From: Planctomycetaceae bacterium
GTDB lineage: Bacteria; Planctomycetota; Planctomycetia; Pirellulales; Pirellulaceae
NCBI GenBank assembly: GCA_947463915.1
Contig: CANHVO010000023.1
Location: 1 to 36,887 of the forward strand
DNA: 36,887 bases
Direction: 5' to 3'
A program made the position numbers and the translations under genes. Positions 1-8,160 of the stretch are shown here, piece by piece (the stretch's first letter is position 1; every line of letters begins with the position of its first letter). The notes under the pieces are model-generated. The model was not told the DNA's origin and did not search any database. It saw nothing but the letters and a program-made list of their open reading frames with translations.

Positions 1-120
1 ACCGGCCACATCGACACCAGCCACATCGACACCGGCCACATCGACACCGGCCACATCGACACCGGCCACATCGACACCGGCCACATCGACACCGGCCACA
101 TCGACACCGGCCACATTCAC
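1..120 (-). repeat. 15-bp in-frame tandem repeat (VDVAG coding)
   Basis: Eight contiguous 15-bp units are visible (GTCGATGTGGCCGGT on the minus strand). Unit 2 differs by one silent base, and the unit at 106-120 changes Asp to Asn. The array continues beyond the window. Copies are nearly identical at DNA level, which points to recent expansion by slippage or recombination. Confidence 0.95.
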
Positions 121-1038
121 CGCGGCTACATTTGCGACCGTGGCAACGGCCTCTTCGGCGTTGTCAACTGGGCAGCATACGGAGTGCTTTTCGAAACTCG
201 ACGAGGAAAGCTTAGCGATTTCAGCCGACTGTAACTCTGGACAAACCGGATCCACGCCCAGCTGCCATGGATGTGAAAACTCCGCTGCGACTGCTGAATT
301 CCATTGGCTGATCTCGGCTTCCGTTAGTAAATTGTCGCCGATGTACTCTGAGTAAGCGACTGCACAGGAGTCAACGATCTGGGAATTCCCCGTGAGTGTA
401 GTGGCAGTGTCTTGGCTACTCGATTCAGTTGAATTCGCTGAGGTCTCAAATGAGTAAATGAAAAGATTCGCGCTGTCGCGGCTTGGGAGAGAGACGGTCA
501 ATGGTCTAGAGTAGCCTTGACACCATTCACCGCAATTCCAATCGCAGTCATAGGCACGCTCATCTTGGGGCACTACGGCAACAACGGGCAATGTCTCAGC
601 CGAAACTGCGAACTTAGCTAACTTAAAGTTCTGATTCTCAAAAAGCGTATAGAACATCTTTTTCGATCGTGCGAGCGACGCAGTAAGCTGTTTCGAGAGA
701 TTCGAAACTTCCGCAACGTTAGATTCAATTGCTGCTTGAATTGCATCGACCTGTTGCTTGAGTTCAAACCGCTTGGCTGCGGCGAGGCAGGTTCTCAATT
801 CGGGGGCTAAAGCCTCCGAATTCGTTTCGTCGACATGCAGTGCAGAATTCCCCAAGGAAACGGCATTGATCGGTTGCGGTTGAAACCGTTCCCAATGCAG
901 ATCGTGGATGAAACAGGAGCCATTCCGTGGAGGCATGCAATCCTTCCACGACGCGGAAGCGGTGGCGAATTGACTAGATCCAATGAGTCCGGCCAATAGA
1001 GCGGCGCGGAAAACGGAACGTATTGGTAGGCAACGCAT
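1..1038 (-). CDS. Secreted protein with C-terminal VDVAG repeats (partial, runs off left edge)
   Basis: An open reading frame reads without a stop from an ATG at 1038 to the window edge (346 codons), so its C-terminus is missing. The start is followed by a typical signal peptide: MRCLPIRSVFR, a hydrophobic core AALLAGLIG, and a likely cleavage site near ATASA. AAAGG lies about 8 nt upstream of the ATG. The mature part has several Cys (WKDC, GSC, DCDWNCGEWCQG), a short helical stretch rich in Gln/Ala/Lys around residues 100-140, and an acidic Ser-rich stretch. From about residue 308 it becomes a perfect VDVAG pentapeptide repeat. I do not recognise the family. The Cys and signal peptide suggest a cell-surface or periplasmic protein. 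It may follow the PDZ gene in one transcript, although 302 bp separate them. Confidence is good that it is coding; the function is unknown. Confidence 0.8.
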   Translation of the reverse strand, partial: MRCLPIRSVFRAALLAGLIGSSQFATASASWKDCMPPRNGSCFIHDLHWERFQPQPINAVSLGNSALHVDETNSEALAPELRTCLAAAKRFELKQQVDAIQAAIESNVAEVSNLSKQLTASLARSKKMFYTLFENQNFKLAKFAVSAETLPVVAVVPQDERAYDCDWNCGEWCQGYSRPLTVSLPSRDSANLFIYSFETSANSTESSSQDTATTLTGNSQIVDSCAVAYSEYIGDNLLTEAEISQWNSAVAAEFSHPWQLGVDPVCPELQSAEIAKLSSSSFEKHSVCCPVDNAEEAVATVANVAAVNVAGVDVAGVDVAGVDVAGVDVAGVDVAGVDVAGVDVAG

Positions 1039-1320
1039 CGTAGAAACCTTTTGATTTCGTTGGTCAGCCGCCAATGCAAAAAGACTGACTCAGCGCCGTG
1101 GCTGAATCAGCCTTCCGTGGCCATCGGCGAACCAAACAACAGTTTGGATGTATTTATTTTGGTAAGGTGGGTGCCGAACAGACGCCACAATTCCTTGACT
1201 GCGTTGAGTTCGACTAATGATGCTTTTGTTATCGAAAACGAAAGCTCAAATCATTAGCGGAGTACTCAACGCAATTCGAAAACACTTCCTAGTCGCTACC
1301 GATTACCCATACGACAAGCA

Positions 1321-1360
1321 TTCTCCTGATCGTTCCGCCTCTAAGGATTTTTCAGGAGAA
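1321..1360 (-). terminator. Hairpin overlapping the stop codon of the PDZ gene
   Basis: TTCTCCTGA at 1321-1329 pairs perfectly with TCAGGAGAA at 1352-1360 across a 22-nt loop that contains the TAG stop. No clear U-tract follows on the minus strand, so this may be a 3' stabilising hairpin rather than an intrinsic terminator. I see nothing else in the 1039-1340 gap. Confidence 0.3.
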
Positions 1361-2597
1361 TCTCATTGGCAACCTGCTCGGCAAAACCAGTCTGTTGCAA
1401 TCGGCCAGTAAAGTAGGCAACTTCTTGTTGATTGGACGGCCGATTCTTGAGAACCTGAATCATGCGGTCAATGTAGGCTGCGTCGTTGAATGCGAAGCGT
1501 TCGCGATACTGGGAGCTCGAGAGCAATTTCACCTTCAGGTCATTGGGCGAGTTGCCCTGGCTAAGGTATTGCTGCCATGCGACAACCTCTCGAGCGCTTG
1601 GCTGGCGATTCAGCACCTGCATAAAGAGCTCATTCAATTGGGCTGGCCCAAAGGAAGCCGGGTAACCGACGTTGACGACGTTAACTGGATTGCTCACTGA
1701 ATTGTTCGGATTGGAAAAAGCGAGTCCACCGGACGCTTGCTCCAAAACAAGATTCAACGGCTGTCCTAGGTTGTTCACATCGACAGGAATCGGCTGTTGT
1801 ATTCCATACATTATCTGATTGCCAACCGAGATCGATGCAATCAATTGATATCGATCTCTCGTGTCAATGTACCGCGGGTCGAAGTGGATTTCGAAGCCGA
1901 AGGGCCCGTTGCCTTCGGCACGCGTGGCAGATTTTCCGCCAGCGATCACATAATAAGGCTTAGATACATTTTGCAGTTCCACGTTGAGAATGGAACCGTA
2001 CGGCAAGGAAGCCCGGTCGCGGGTCACGACAACACCAGTTAAGGTACTTGAAGTTGAATTCATCGATACAGCTAATGCCGCGAGCGATCGACTGCGTGAA
2101 TTCAGCACGAGCAACGATACACGACCGTAAGCATCGGTGCTTCTGCGAATTTCGTCCGCAAGGTCGACGATTCGGTTGTCGAAGTTTCCGATGCGGGCTC
2201 CACCTACCGCAACGATGATATCGTTGGGTTGCAAGCCTGCAGCTTGGCCGGCGCTTCCCGGCGCGATTTGCTGAATTACGGCTCCGGTCTCTGTATTCTG
2301 AACATAAACGCCAAGCTTCCAATCCTTTCGAGCGGGAGCATACATCGAGCCAGAATTTGCAAACCCGCTCGCGCCATAAGAAGCCCCGTTGAAAGAGGGA
2401 TCGTAGGGAGGCGCGCTTGTGGTATTTGAGACACCGGACGTTGATGGGAAGCCTGGAGTCTGCGTGTTGAAGTTCGAGCCATTGTTCAACACTCGCGGAA
2501 TGGCGCTTGAAAAATCGAGCCAGTTCGACTGTGCCAAGCAACGTACTGGCAAAGAGGAAGCTACTGCAGTTATCAAAAATACAATCAAGTGTTTCAT
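1341..2597 (-). CDS. Secreted protein with PDZ, YbaY/YscW-like and DUF4214-like domains
   Basis: A 418-residue exported protein. Residues 1-23 form a signal peptide ending CLAQ. A Ser/Asn/Gly-rich spacer follows to about residue 90. Residues 93-180 read as a PDZ domain (LGVYVQNTETGAVI, then APGSAGQAAGLQPNDIIVAV), the fold that binds C-terminal peptides or hydrophobic tails. Residues 183-287 resemble the YbaY/YscW lipoprotein fold (LTGVVVTRDRASLPYGS, VELQNVSK, FEIHFDPRYID). Residues 318-415 look like two copies of a DUF4214-like helical unit (LFMQVLNRQPSAREV and MIQVLKNRPSNQQEV). It starts 49 bp after the PstS-like gene on the same strand, so co-transcription is likely. The domain calls are from pattern reading. 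The role is unknown; an envelope scaffold or quality-control factor is one possibility. Confidence 0.85.
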   Translation of the reverse strand: MKHLIVFLITAVASSLPVRCLAQSNWLDFSSAIPRVLNNGSNFNTQTPGFPSTSGVSNTTSAPPYDPSFNGASYGASGFANSGSMYAPARKDWKLGVYVQNTETGAVIQQIAPGSAGQAAGLQPNDIIVAVGGARIGNFDNRIVDLADEIRRSTDAYGRVSLLVLNSRSRSLAALAVSMNSTSSTLTGVVVTRDRASLPYGSILNVELQNVSKPYYVIAGGKSATRAEGNGPFGFEIHFDPRYIDTRDRYQLIASISVGNQIMYGIQQPIPVDVNNLGQPLNLVLEQASGGLAFSNPNNSVSNPVNVVNVGYPASFGPAQLNELFMQVLNRQPSAREVVAWQQYLSQGNSPNDLKVKLLSSSQYRERFAFNDAAYIDRMIQVLKNRPSNQQEVAYFTGRLQQTGFAEQVANEILLKNP

Positions 2598-2646
2598 GTT
2601 TAGGTTCTTCTATGTTGAAATCGATGTTGTTTCGGAATCACAAACA

Positions 2647-3750
2647 CTATCGCATCTGCGGACCACTAATTTGGTCTAGCTGCTTGCGTATGTACGTAGG
2701 ATCGAGCGGGAAGAACCCTTCGCGGACGGCCTCCAATTGACCATCTCGACTCAATACATATCGAAGCACCGCTTCCCTCAACCCACCGTCGGATGCCATT
2801 TGTGCTTTGTCGATAATGAGCAACAACGGCCTTACAAAAGGATACTGCCCGGAAAGGAAGCTTTGCTCCGTTGCGGGCACTACTACGCCATTCATAATCA
2901 AAGCGACAGGCCGAACTTGATCGGTCGCTTCCCCAAACCCACAAATGCCAACTCCACCCATGTCTGTACCAATCGCGGTGCAAATCTCTTCGTTGCTTTT
3001 GTGCGATTGGGCTTCTTTCGCCATATCGCCACCACGCAGGACCATTTGCTTAATGAAAGTTGTGGTTCCACTCACTTCACTTCGAGAATGAATTCGGATC
3101 GGCTTTGAGGCCAATTCGCCTGTCACTCCCAACTCACCCCATGTAGCGACATTCTTCCCCTTCCCACCCGGTGCGCGAAATATCGACTCCAACTGCTCGG
3201 GTGTTACCCCCGCGATCGGGTTGCTTTTATGAACGTAGAGAGCGAGCGGATCCAGGGCCACTATCACGCTGAGAGGGTCTTTGCACTTCCCCTTTTTAAG
3301 AGAGGCCAAGTCTGCTTCCGTCAACGGACGGCTTGAACCCGCAATGACAGTTGGATCCTCAGCCAACGCCTTGATGCCAGCTTCCGTTCCATCGGTCCCT
3401 CGCGAGAAAACAACTTCTGGGTGGAATTTTTTGAATCGCTCTGACCACTTGCTACCCAAGCTTAACATCGTCGTCGATCCAGAAAGCACCGCCGACCCTT
3501 TCAGCTCTTTTTGCTTGTGGTACGGCTCAATAGAGTCGATCAAATGCAAAAGTGCAGCGTGCTCGATATCGTGCTGGGACATCAATCCTTGGGTAGGTTG
3601 CGATACAGGGCCTGCTGTGCCTTTTGGCAAGGGTTTTGAATTGCTGGCAGGGGTGGCTGTCGTCTGAGACCAAACTACCGGCGTCTGAATCATCGCCAGC
3701 AACACAAACGCAACTACGGAAATACAAGAACGGCAAAAGCGATTTGACAT
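2647..3750 (-). CDS. PstS-like phosphate ABC transporter substrate-binding protein
   Basis: A 367-residue periplasmic-binding-protein-like product. The ATG at 3750 is preferred over an upstream in-frame start at 3900. It has a perfect AGGAGGT Shine-Dalgarno and is followed directly by a signal peptide (RSCISVVAFVLLAM, cleavage near VVWSQ). Family marks are VLSGSTTMLSLG (residues 88-99), a PstS-type GTDGTEAG loop (118-125), the AGSSRPL segment (137-143) and a later SEVSGTTTFIKQM loop. In PstS these loops bind the oxyanion. No pstC, pstA, pstB or phoU lies nearby, and I see no Pho box in the upstream gap. It may serve a transporter encoded elsewhere, or act as a surface phosphate-binding protein. 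Phosphate specificity is inferred from the family. Confidence 0.85.
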   Translation of the reverse strand: MSNRFCRSCISVVAFVLLAMIQTPVVWSQTTATPASNSKPLPKGTAGPVSQPTQGLMSQHDIEHAALLHLIDSIEPYHKQKELKGSAVLSGSTTMLSLGSKWSERFKKFHPEVVFSRGTDGTEAGIKALAEDPTVIAGSSRPLTEADLASLKKGKCKDPLSVIVALDPLALYVHKSNPIAGVTPEQLESIFRAPGGKGKNVATWGELGVTGELASKPIRIHSRSEVSGTTTFIKQMVLRGGDMAKEAQSHKSNEEICTAIGTDMGGVGICGFGEATDQVRPVALIMNGVVVPATEQSFLSGQYPFVRPLLLIIDKAQMASDGGLREAVLRYVLSRDGQLEAVREGFFPLDPTYIRKQLDQISGPQMR

Positions 3751-3757
3751 AGACTCC

Positions 3758-3764
3758 ACCTCCT
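3758..3764 (-). promoter_or_regulatory. Shine-Dalgarno fixing the PstS-like start
   Basis: The minus strand reads AGGAGGT, followed by GGAGTCT and then ATG at 3750. It is a perfect anti-16S match at suitable spacing and rules in favour of 3750 over 3900. Confidence 0.85.
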
Positions 3765-3889
3765 GGGAAATTTCAAAAGACTCCTGGCCGGCAAATTGAC
3801 GGCCACTGCTTCCTAATGTAGCCAAAAAACAAATCAAGTGGGAGCTTGATCCGCTGGTAAAGCGGCCATAATCCGCGTAGTCTAAGATA

Positions 3890-4387
3890 ATGAGCACCAA
3901 TCAACTTAGCGCAGTCGTGGCTGTTTCCCAGAACGGCGTCATCGGCCGCAACAACACCTTGCCCTGGCGGCTTCGAAGCGATCTTCAGCGATTCAAACGG
4001 TTAACGATGGGGAATGCACTCATCATGGGGCGGAAGACATTTGAATCGATCGGAAAACCCCTGCCAGGGCGACAAACGATTGTGCTGACAAGACAAAAAA
4101 ATTGGGACTTTTCCGGAGTTTGCATTGTCCCCTCTATCGATGAGGCTTTGACACACATAACCGCTGGCAAGATCGGTTTTATTGTGGGGGGCGCCGAGAT
4201 TTATCGATTAACTATGCCTAGAGTCAGAAATTTGTATGTGACAAAAGTTCTGGCCGATATCGCTGGTGATGCGACACTTGAGCCATGGGAAGATTCCGGA
4301 TTTCGATGCATCGAACGAGCATATTTCCCCGCCGATGAATTCAACGAATGGCCATCTGAATTCATGCATATGGAAAGAAAAGTTTAG
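3890..4387 (+). CDS. folA: Dihydrofolate reductase
   Basis: A 165-residue DHFR that reduces dihydrofolate to tetrahydrofolate with NADPH in the cytoplasm, supplying one-carbon metabolism. Visible family signatures are VVAVSQNGVIGRNNTLPW (residues 9-26, the Met20-loop region), the catalytic acid in LRSDLQRFK (D31, equivalent to E. coli D27), MGRKTFESIGKPLPGR (46-61, NADP-binding arginines) and IVGGAEIYRL. YVTKVLADIAGDA follows as the equivalent of the E. coli YLTHIDAEVEGD segment. The length matches the family. It is divergent from the PstS-like gene. A 6-bp-arm inverted repeat (ATCAAG at 3833-3838, CTTGAT at 3845-3850) lies in the shared upstream region. No thymidylate synthase gene is adjacent. 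Confidence 0.95.
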   Translation: MSTNQLSAVVAVSQNGVIGRNNTLPWRLRSDLQRFKRLTMGNALIMGRKTFESIGKPLPGRQTIVLTRQKNWDFSGVCIVPSIDEALTHITAGKIGFIVGGAEIYRLTMPRVRNLYVTKVLADIAGDATLEPWEDSGFRCIERAYFPADEFNEWPSEFMHMERKV

Positions 4388-4408
4388 AGCGCTCAAAACG
4401 AGTCGCAT

Positions 4409-4636
4409 TTACGGACTTTGATGCACCGCAACGTTATTGATCATCTCAATCCCTCGCGTTGCTGACCGTACTGTTTCCTGAGCAAGCTGCTTCAAAAAAA
4501 AACTCTCCACTCGTCCCATCAACATCACGTTGTCGCCCAACTGCTCGACATGCAGCATTCGCAACGCATGAAAAGGACTTTCGTTTAACAACTTCTTGGC
4601 CTGCCCCAAGACATCTTGAAACCCTGAATCAATCAT
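4409..4636 (-). CDS. Small BON-domain protein
   Basis: A 75-residue protein that is almost entirely one BON-like domain. The pattern is an N-terminal helix, a strand LGDNVMLMGRVES, a helix ending in LAQETVRSATRG, and a final strand IEMINNVAVHQ. BON domains (named for OsmY and nodulation proteins) are thought to bind phospholipid surfaces or partner proteins. There is no signal peptide, so this copy is probably cytoplasmic. AAGGAG sits about 7 nt upstream of the ATG at 4636. It is convergent with folA, with stop codons about 20 bp apart. The 272 bp upstream (4637-4908) contain only short weak hairpins, for example CCCGT/ACGGG at 4692-4710. Confidence 0.75.
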   Translation of the reverse strand: MIDSGFQDVLGQAKKLLNESPFHALRMLHVEQLGDNVMLMGRVESFFLKQLAQETVRSATRGIEMINNVAVHQSP

Positions 4637-4908
4637 TGACCCACTCCTTCGTTTTTTCTCGGTTTCGTTTCCTCTCGTTCGACAGCCGTATCCCGTTTCT
4701 TAAGCACGGGACTTCAGACCTCGATTCCGAAAGCTCGGTCGTCAAACCGCCATTTGCACATCCTGAAGCAACATCATGTTTCGCCCACAATGGAAGTTCT
4801 ACAGTCTCGATTCCCCACTTTGCCCAACTTATTACGCGTTAGGCAGGACTGTCAAGTACCCAGCCTATCCATTTCGGAATAATCTGCACAACCGTCAAAG
4901 CCTGGCAA

Positions 4909-7893
4909 ATGCTATCAATATTTAAGTTAGGGTTTCCCTTGCCGCATCGCATGTCGGAAGCCTGGGTGTACGTTTCCATGATCGTTTTTAGTTTGGTCCT
5001 ATTGGAAGAGCGACTTGGTTTATCCATGCAATTGCTTTCGATTGAATATCTTAGCCTAGCCGCGGAAGTGACAGTTGTATTGCTGTTGCTCTCTTTCGCT
5101 TGGCCCCAAAAGAATAGGACAGAACACGATGTCAGCTCGGATGGTAGCGAATCGATCAGCTGGGAACCTGCCAAATTTTTCTTTTTACAAAACTGGATAC
5201 ACCGCGGCCTTTACTTAAACCTGTGGCGAAAGCAACTCCAATCTCAACCGGGGAGTTCTGCAAAAAAACCGTTTCACCCTCCGATCATTGAGGACGATGA
5301 AGATTCGAAAATCCCTGCTCCCTGGCAGGATCGGCTTACCCACTTGCTCAATCGACAAGGTTTCGATGCAATTCTTAGTGCTTGGCTGTCATTAGATGGT
5401 CAGCACCGAGGTTCATCGTGCGTTTCGATGATCACCTTGAGCACCTATTCCGATCTGACCAGCTCACTTGGAGCGATGGTTACAGAACAAGCAGTACAGC
5501 GGATCGGCAAACAACTTTCTGCAGATGTTTCCGGCGACTCTCTTGTGGCAAGATACTTGCCGGACCGTTTCGTCGTTTTGCACTTAGCAGCGACTGCCGC
5601 TTCATGCCAAAAAGCTTTGTCTCTCTTTCATGAGAGGACTCAGGATAAAGCGTTTTTTCAGACAGCAGGCGAGCCGCACAATATTCCTTGCAATATTAGC
5701 GTCCTTGGGCTTGAAGCTCGGCGGGAACTAAACGCTACCATGGATTTGCTCGAGGAAGGCGCAATCGAAGGGGGGCGACTCGGAAAATCCATTGTTTCGC
5801 ATGAAGACAACAACTGGACTGAAACGCCTGTAGGACTTGAGAAAACTGCTCCCAGGAACCAGTCTAACCCACCCGATGCGAACCCCAATTCCTCCAATTC
5901 CAATTCAAGTAGTTCCGGCGAATCCGAACACGAAAAGGCTCATGACGAGCATGAGGCGGCGGACCTGCCCAACGACAAGTCCAGCACAGATCCATCGGAT
6001 GCAGAAGACGAACAATCAGCATCGAACGACATCTCTGCCGTTGCTAGCCCTGACGATATCGCCGCATTGTTTGCCCAAATCAACACTCAGAAGTCAAACA
6101 ACGGAGCTAGCGCACCAATCGCTGCCAGCAAGATAGAAAGGCAACCAGAACCGAAAGCGGCGATAAGCGATCCTACTCCAGATTCGAGTGATGCTGCGTC
6201 GGCAGACGACATTGCCGCACTCTTCGCAACGGTTAAGCCGAACGCTAAGGCGCCAGCAGCTCCTGCGAAGACGCCCACTCCACCAAAGACACCCACACCA
6301 ACGATTCCGGAAGTTGATAAAACCGAAGCCGCATCAGCGGATGATATTGCTGCACTTTTCGCAAGTGTCAAACCTTCGGCAACGGCAGCGAAAACGACCA
6401 CTTCACCCACAATCCCTGCTGAGACCAAACCCAAACCAATCGAAACAGCTAAACCTGTAGTCGATGTTGATCCGAGCGAAGCGGCCACAGCTGACGACAT
6501 CTCTGCGCTCTTCGCTTCAGTCAAACCTAGCAACCAAGCGGCGAATGCCGTTTCACCAACAAAAACTCCCGTTGCAAACAAAACGGAAAACTCAGAAGCT
6601 GCCAAGCCCCTTGCTGATGTTGATCCTAGCGAAGCGGCATCCGCGGACGATATCGCGGCGCTCTTTGCTTCTGTTAAGCCTACGGCGAAATCTCCCGCAG
6701 TTCCCGCACCCGCAAAAGCAACTGAACTTTCTGAGGTAGATCGCGCCGAAACAGCGACAGCCGACGATATCGCAGCCCTCTTCGCAACCGTGAAATCTTC
6801 TGTAAAACCAGAAACACCGACAAAGCCATCCAATCCAACTCCAGCATCCTCCCCAACGCCAGGAGGCCCAACGCCAACAGGCGAAGAGCTCAGCCAAGCT
6901 GCTACGCCTGATGATATCGCGTCGCTTCTGGCGTCGATCAAGCCTGTCGCACCTGCTCCGAGCCAACCTACAAAAGCGTCCAAACCCGAGGCTCCTGTTA
7001 TCCCAACGGGCGAGCAATTGAGCGAAACTGCCTCGCTAGACGATATCGCAGCATTGTTCGCTACCGTTAAACCTGCTGCTCAATCCAACTCTGCCAAACA
7101 AGCGACTCCCGCCCCATCAGCTCCGAGCCAACCCGCAAAAGCCCCAGAACCCGCTGCTCCTAATATCCCAACGGGCGAGCAACTGAGCGAATCTGCCTCG
7201 GCAGACGATATCGCAGCCTTGTTCGCTGCCGTTAAACCTGCCGCTCCATCAAACTCTGTCAAGCAAACGACTCCCGTCGCACTAGCTCCAAGCCAACCAG
7301 CAAAAACCCCAGAACCCACTGCTCCCGATATTCCAACGGGCGAGCAACTGAGCGAATCTGCCTCGGCAGACGATATCGCAGCCTTGTTCGCCGCCGTCAA
7401 ACCTGCTGCTCAATCCAACTCTGTCAAACAAACGCCCCCCGTCGCACCAGCTCCGAGCCAGCCCGCAAAAGCCCCCGAACCCGCTGCTCCTAATATCCCA
7501 ACGGGCGAGCAACTGAGCGAAACAGCCTCGGCTGACGATATCGCAGCCTTGTTCGCTGCCGTCAAACCAGCTGCTCCATCCAACTCTGTCAAACAATCGA
7601 CCCCCGTCGCACCAGCTCCAACCCAGCCCGCAAAAGCGACAGAACCCGCTGCTCCTGATATCCCGACGGGCGAACAACTGAGCGAAACTGCTTCGGCAGA
7701 TGATATCGCAGCCTTGTTCGCCACCGTCAAACCTGCTGCTCAATCAAACTCTGCCAAGCAAACGACTTCCGTCGCACCAGCGAGCCTCGCAACTAAAACA
7801 GCTGCTTCGACTCTTCCAATTCCCCAAGAAGATCTATCTGCTAACGCTACCCTAGACGACATCGAAGCTCTCTTCGCAGCCATGAAAAAGTAA
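4909..7893 (+). CDS. Membrane-anchored degenerate GGDEF protein with 13 ADDIAALFA-type repeats
   Basis: A 994-residue protein with four parts. Residues about 18-34 and 48-66 are two hydrophobic spans. Residues 141-300 look like a GGDEF domain: DRLTHLLNRQGF matches the family opening DxLTxLxNRRxF. However, the GGDEF signature is replaced by LPDRF (residues 217-221 in ARYLPDRFVVL), so diguanylate cyclase activity is unlikely. Residues 301-375 are acidic and Ser/Asn-rich. From about 378 to the end come 13 copies of an [AP]DDIAALFA[ATS]VKP motif separated by Pro/Ala/Lys-rich linkers of about 27-45 residues. The ORF is intact and its last repeat ends at the stop. No strong ribosome site precedes the ATG at 4909; the ATG at 4951 is an alternative start. 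I infer a membrane-tethered multivalent scaffold. The function is not known to me. Confidence 0.88.
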   Translation: MLSIFKLGFPLPHRMSEAWVYVSMIVFSLVLLEERLGLSMQLLSIEYLSLAAEVTVVLLLLSFAWPQKNRTEHDVSSDGSESISWEPAKFFFLQNWIHRGLYLNLWRKQLQSQPGSSAKKPFHPPIIEDDEDSKIPAPWQDRLTHLLNRQGFDAILSAWLSLDGQHRGSSCVSMITLSTYSDLTSSLGAMVTEQAVQRIGKQLSADVSGDSLVARYLPDRFVVLHLAATAASCQKALSLFHERTQDKAFFQTAGEPHNIPCNISVLGLEARRELNATMDLLEEGAIEGGRLGKSIVSHEDNNWTETPVGLEKTAPRNQSNPPDANPNSSNSNSSSSGESEHEKAHDEHEAADLPNDKSSTDPSDAEDEQSASNDISAVASPDDIAALFAQINTQKSNNGASAPIAASKIERQPEPKAAISDPTPDSSDAASADDIAALFATVKPNAKAPAAPAKTPTPPKTPTPTIPEVDKTEAASADDIAALFASVKPSATAAKTTTSPTIPAETKPKPIETAKPVVDVDPSEAATADDISALFASVKPSNQAANAVSPTKTPVANKTENSEAAKPLADVDPSEAASADDIAALFASVKPTAKSPAVPAPAKATELSEVDRAETATADDIAALFATVKSSVKPETPTKPSNPTPASSPTPGGPTPTGEELSQAATPDDIASLLASIKPVAPAPSQPTKASKPEAPVIPTGEQLSETASLDDIAALFATVKPAAQSNSAKQATPAPSAPSQPAKAPEPAAPNIPTGEQLSESASADDIAALFAAVKPAAPSNSVKQTTPVALAPSQPAKTPEPTAPDIPTGEQLSESASADDIAALFAAVKPAAQSNSVKQTPPVAPAPSQPAKAPEPAAPNIPTGEQLSETASADDIAALFAAVKPAAPSNSVKQSTPVAPAPTQPAKATEPAAPDIPTGEQLSETASADDIAALFATVKPAAQSNSAKQTTSVAPASLATKTAASTLPIPQEDLSANATLDDIEALFAAMKK
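6049..7893 (+). repeat. Thirteen dispersed in-frame copies of an A-D-D-I-A-A-L-F-A motif
   Basis: The residue before the DD (Ala, Pro or Leu) is encoded at 6049, 6202, 6337, 6490, 6643, 6760, 6907, 7036, 7201, 7366, 7531, 7696 and 7852. DDI is invariant and LFA almost so (one LLA). The residue before DD is A, P or L. Linkers are Pro/Ala/Lys/Thr-rich and poorly conserved in the first half. Conservation of the motif against divergent linkers indicates selection on the motif itself. Confidence 0.92.
7036..7860 (+). repeat. 165-bp tandem repeat within the ADDIAALFA region
   Basis: Motifs at 7036, 7201, 7366, 7531 and 7696 are spaced exactly 165 bp (55 codons) apart, with nearly identical linkers including PTGEQLSE and SNSVKQ segments. 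The last interval is 156 bp. Earlier spacings vary from 117 to 153 bp. The distal array is therefore a recent duplication of an older repeat. Confidence 0.9.
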
Positions 7894-8110
7894 TTGCAAA
7901 ATTGTAAATTCGTTTGCTTGCATTTTGAAAAACTTACAAAACCATCTCTACTTGCCGAAAACGACAATAACTTTCGTTTCAATTCCCTGGAAAAACGCAT
8001 CCGGAAAATATTTCTGGAGCTCTGGCAATTCATTGGCACGGTAAGTGCTTTTAGTTTAGTCATCGAGAGACGATCAACTCGATAACTGTGGTGGAACTGC
8101 AGTTGAGACA

Positions 8111-8134
8111 GTGCTGACGGAGTATGTTCAGCAC
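8111..8134 (+). promoter_or_regulatory. Hairpin upstream of a perfect Shine-Dalgarno
   Basis: GTGCTGA (8111-8117) and TCAGCAC (8128-8134) form a perfect 7-bp stem with a 10-nt loop. It lies 15 nt before AAGGAGGT at 8150-8157. It could be a 5' leader structure of the short ORF that follows. The preceding 7894-8110 stretch is AT-rich and I see no gene in it. Confidence 0.5.
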
Positions 8135-8160
8135 TGGCGCTCCCTAATCAAGGAGGTACC

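Noticed and set aside
1-120. CRISPR-like direct repeats
   Set aside because: Units are contiguous 15-mers without spacers and read in frame as VDVAG, so this is a coding tandem repeat.
3751-3889. Pho box upstream of the PstS-like gene
   Set aside because: No tandem CTGTCAT-like repeats were seen in the gap.
4909-5800. Active diguanylate cyclase
   Set aside because: The GGDEF signature is replaced by LPDRF, so only the fold is supported.
6087-6983. 298-residue minus-strand ORF in the repeat region, plus others at 7080-7743
   Set aside because: They are mirror frames of the ADDIAALFA repeats, repetitive only because the real gene is, and have no ribosome site.
7740-8063. 107-residue minus-strand ORF
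   Set aside because: It overlaps the end of the repeat protein gene, and no homology or ribosome site is visible.
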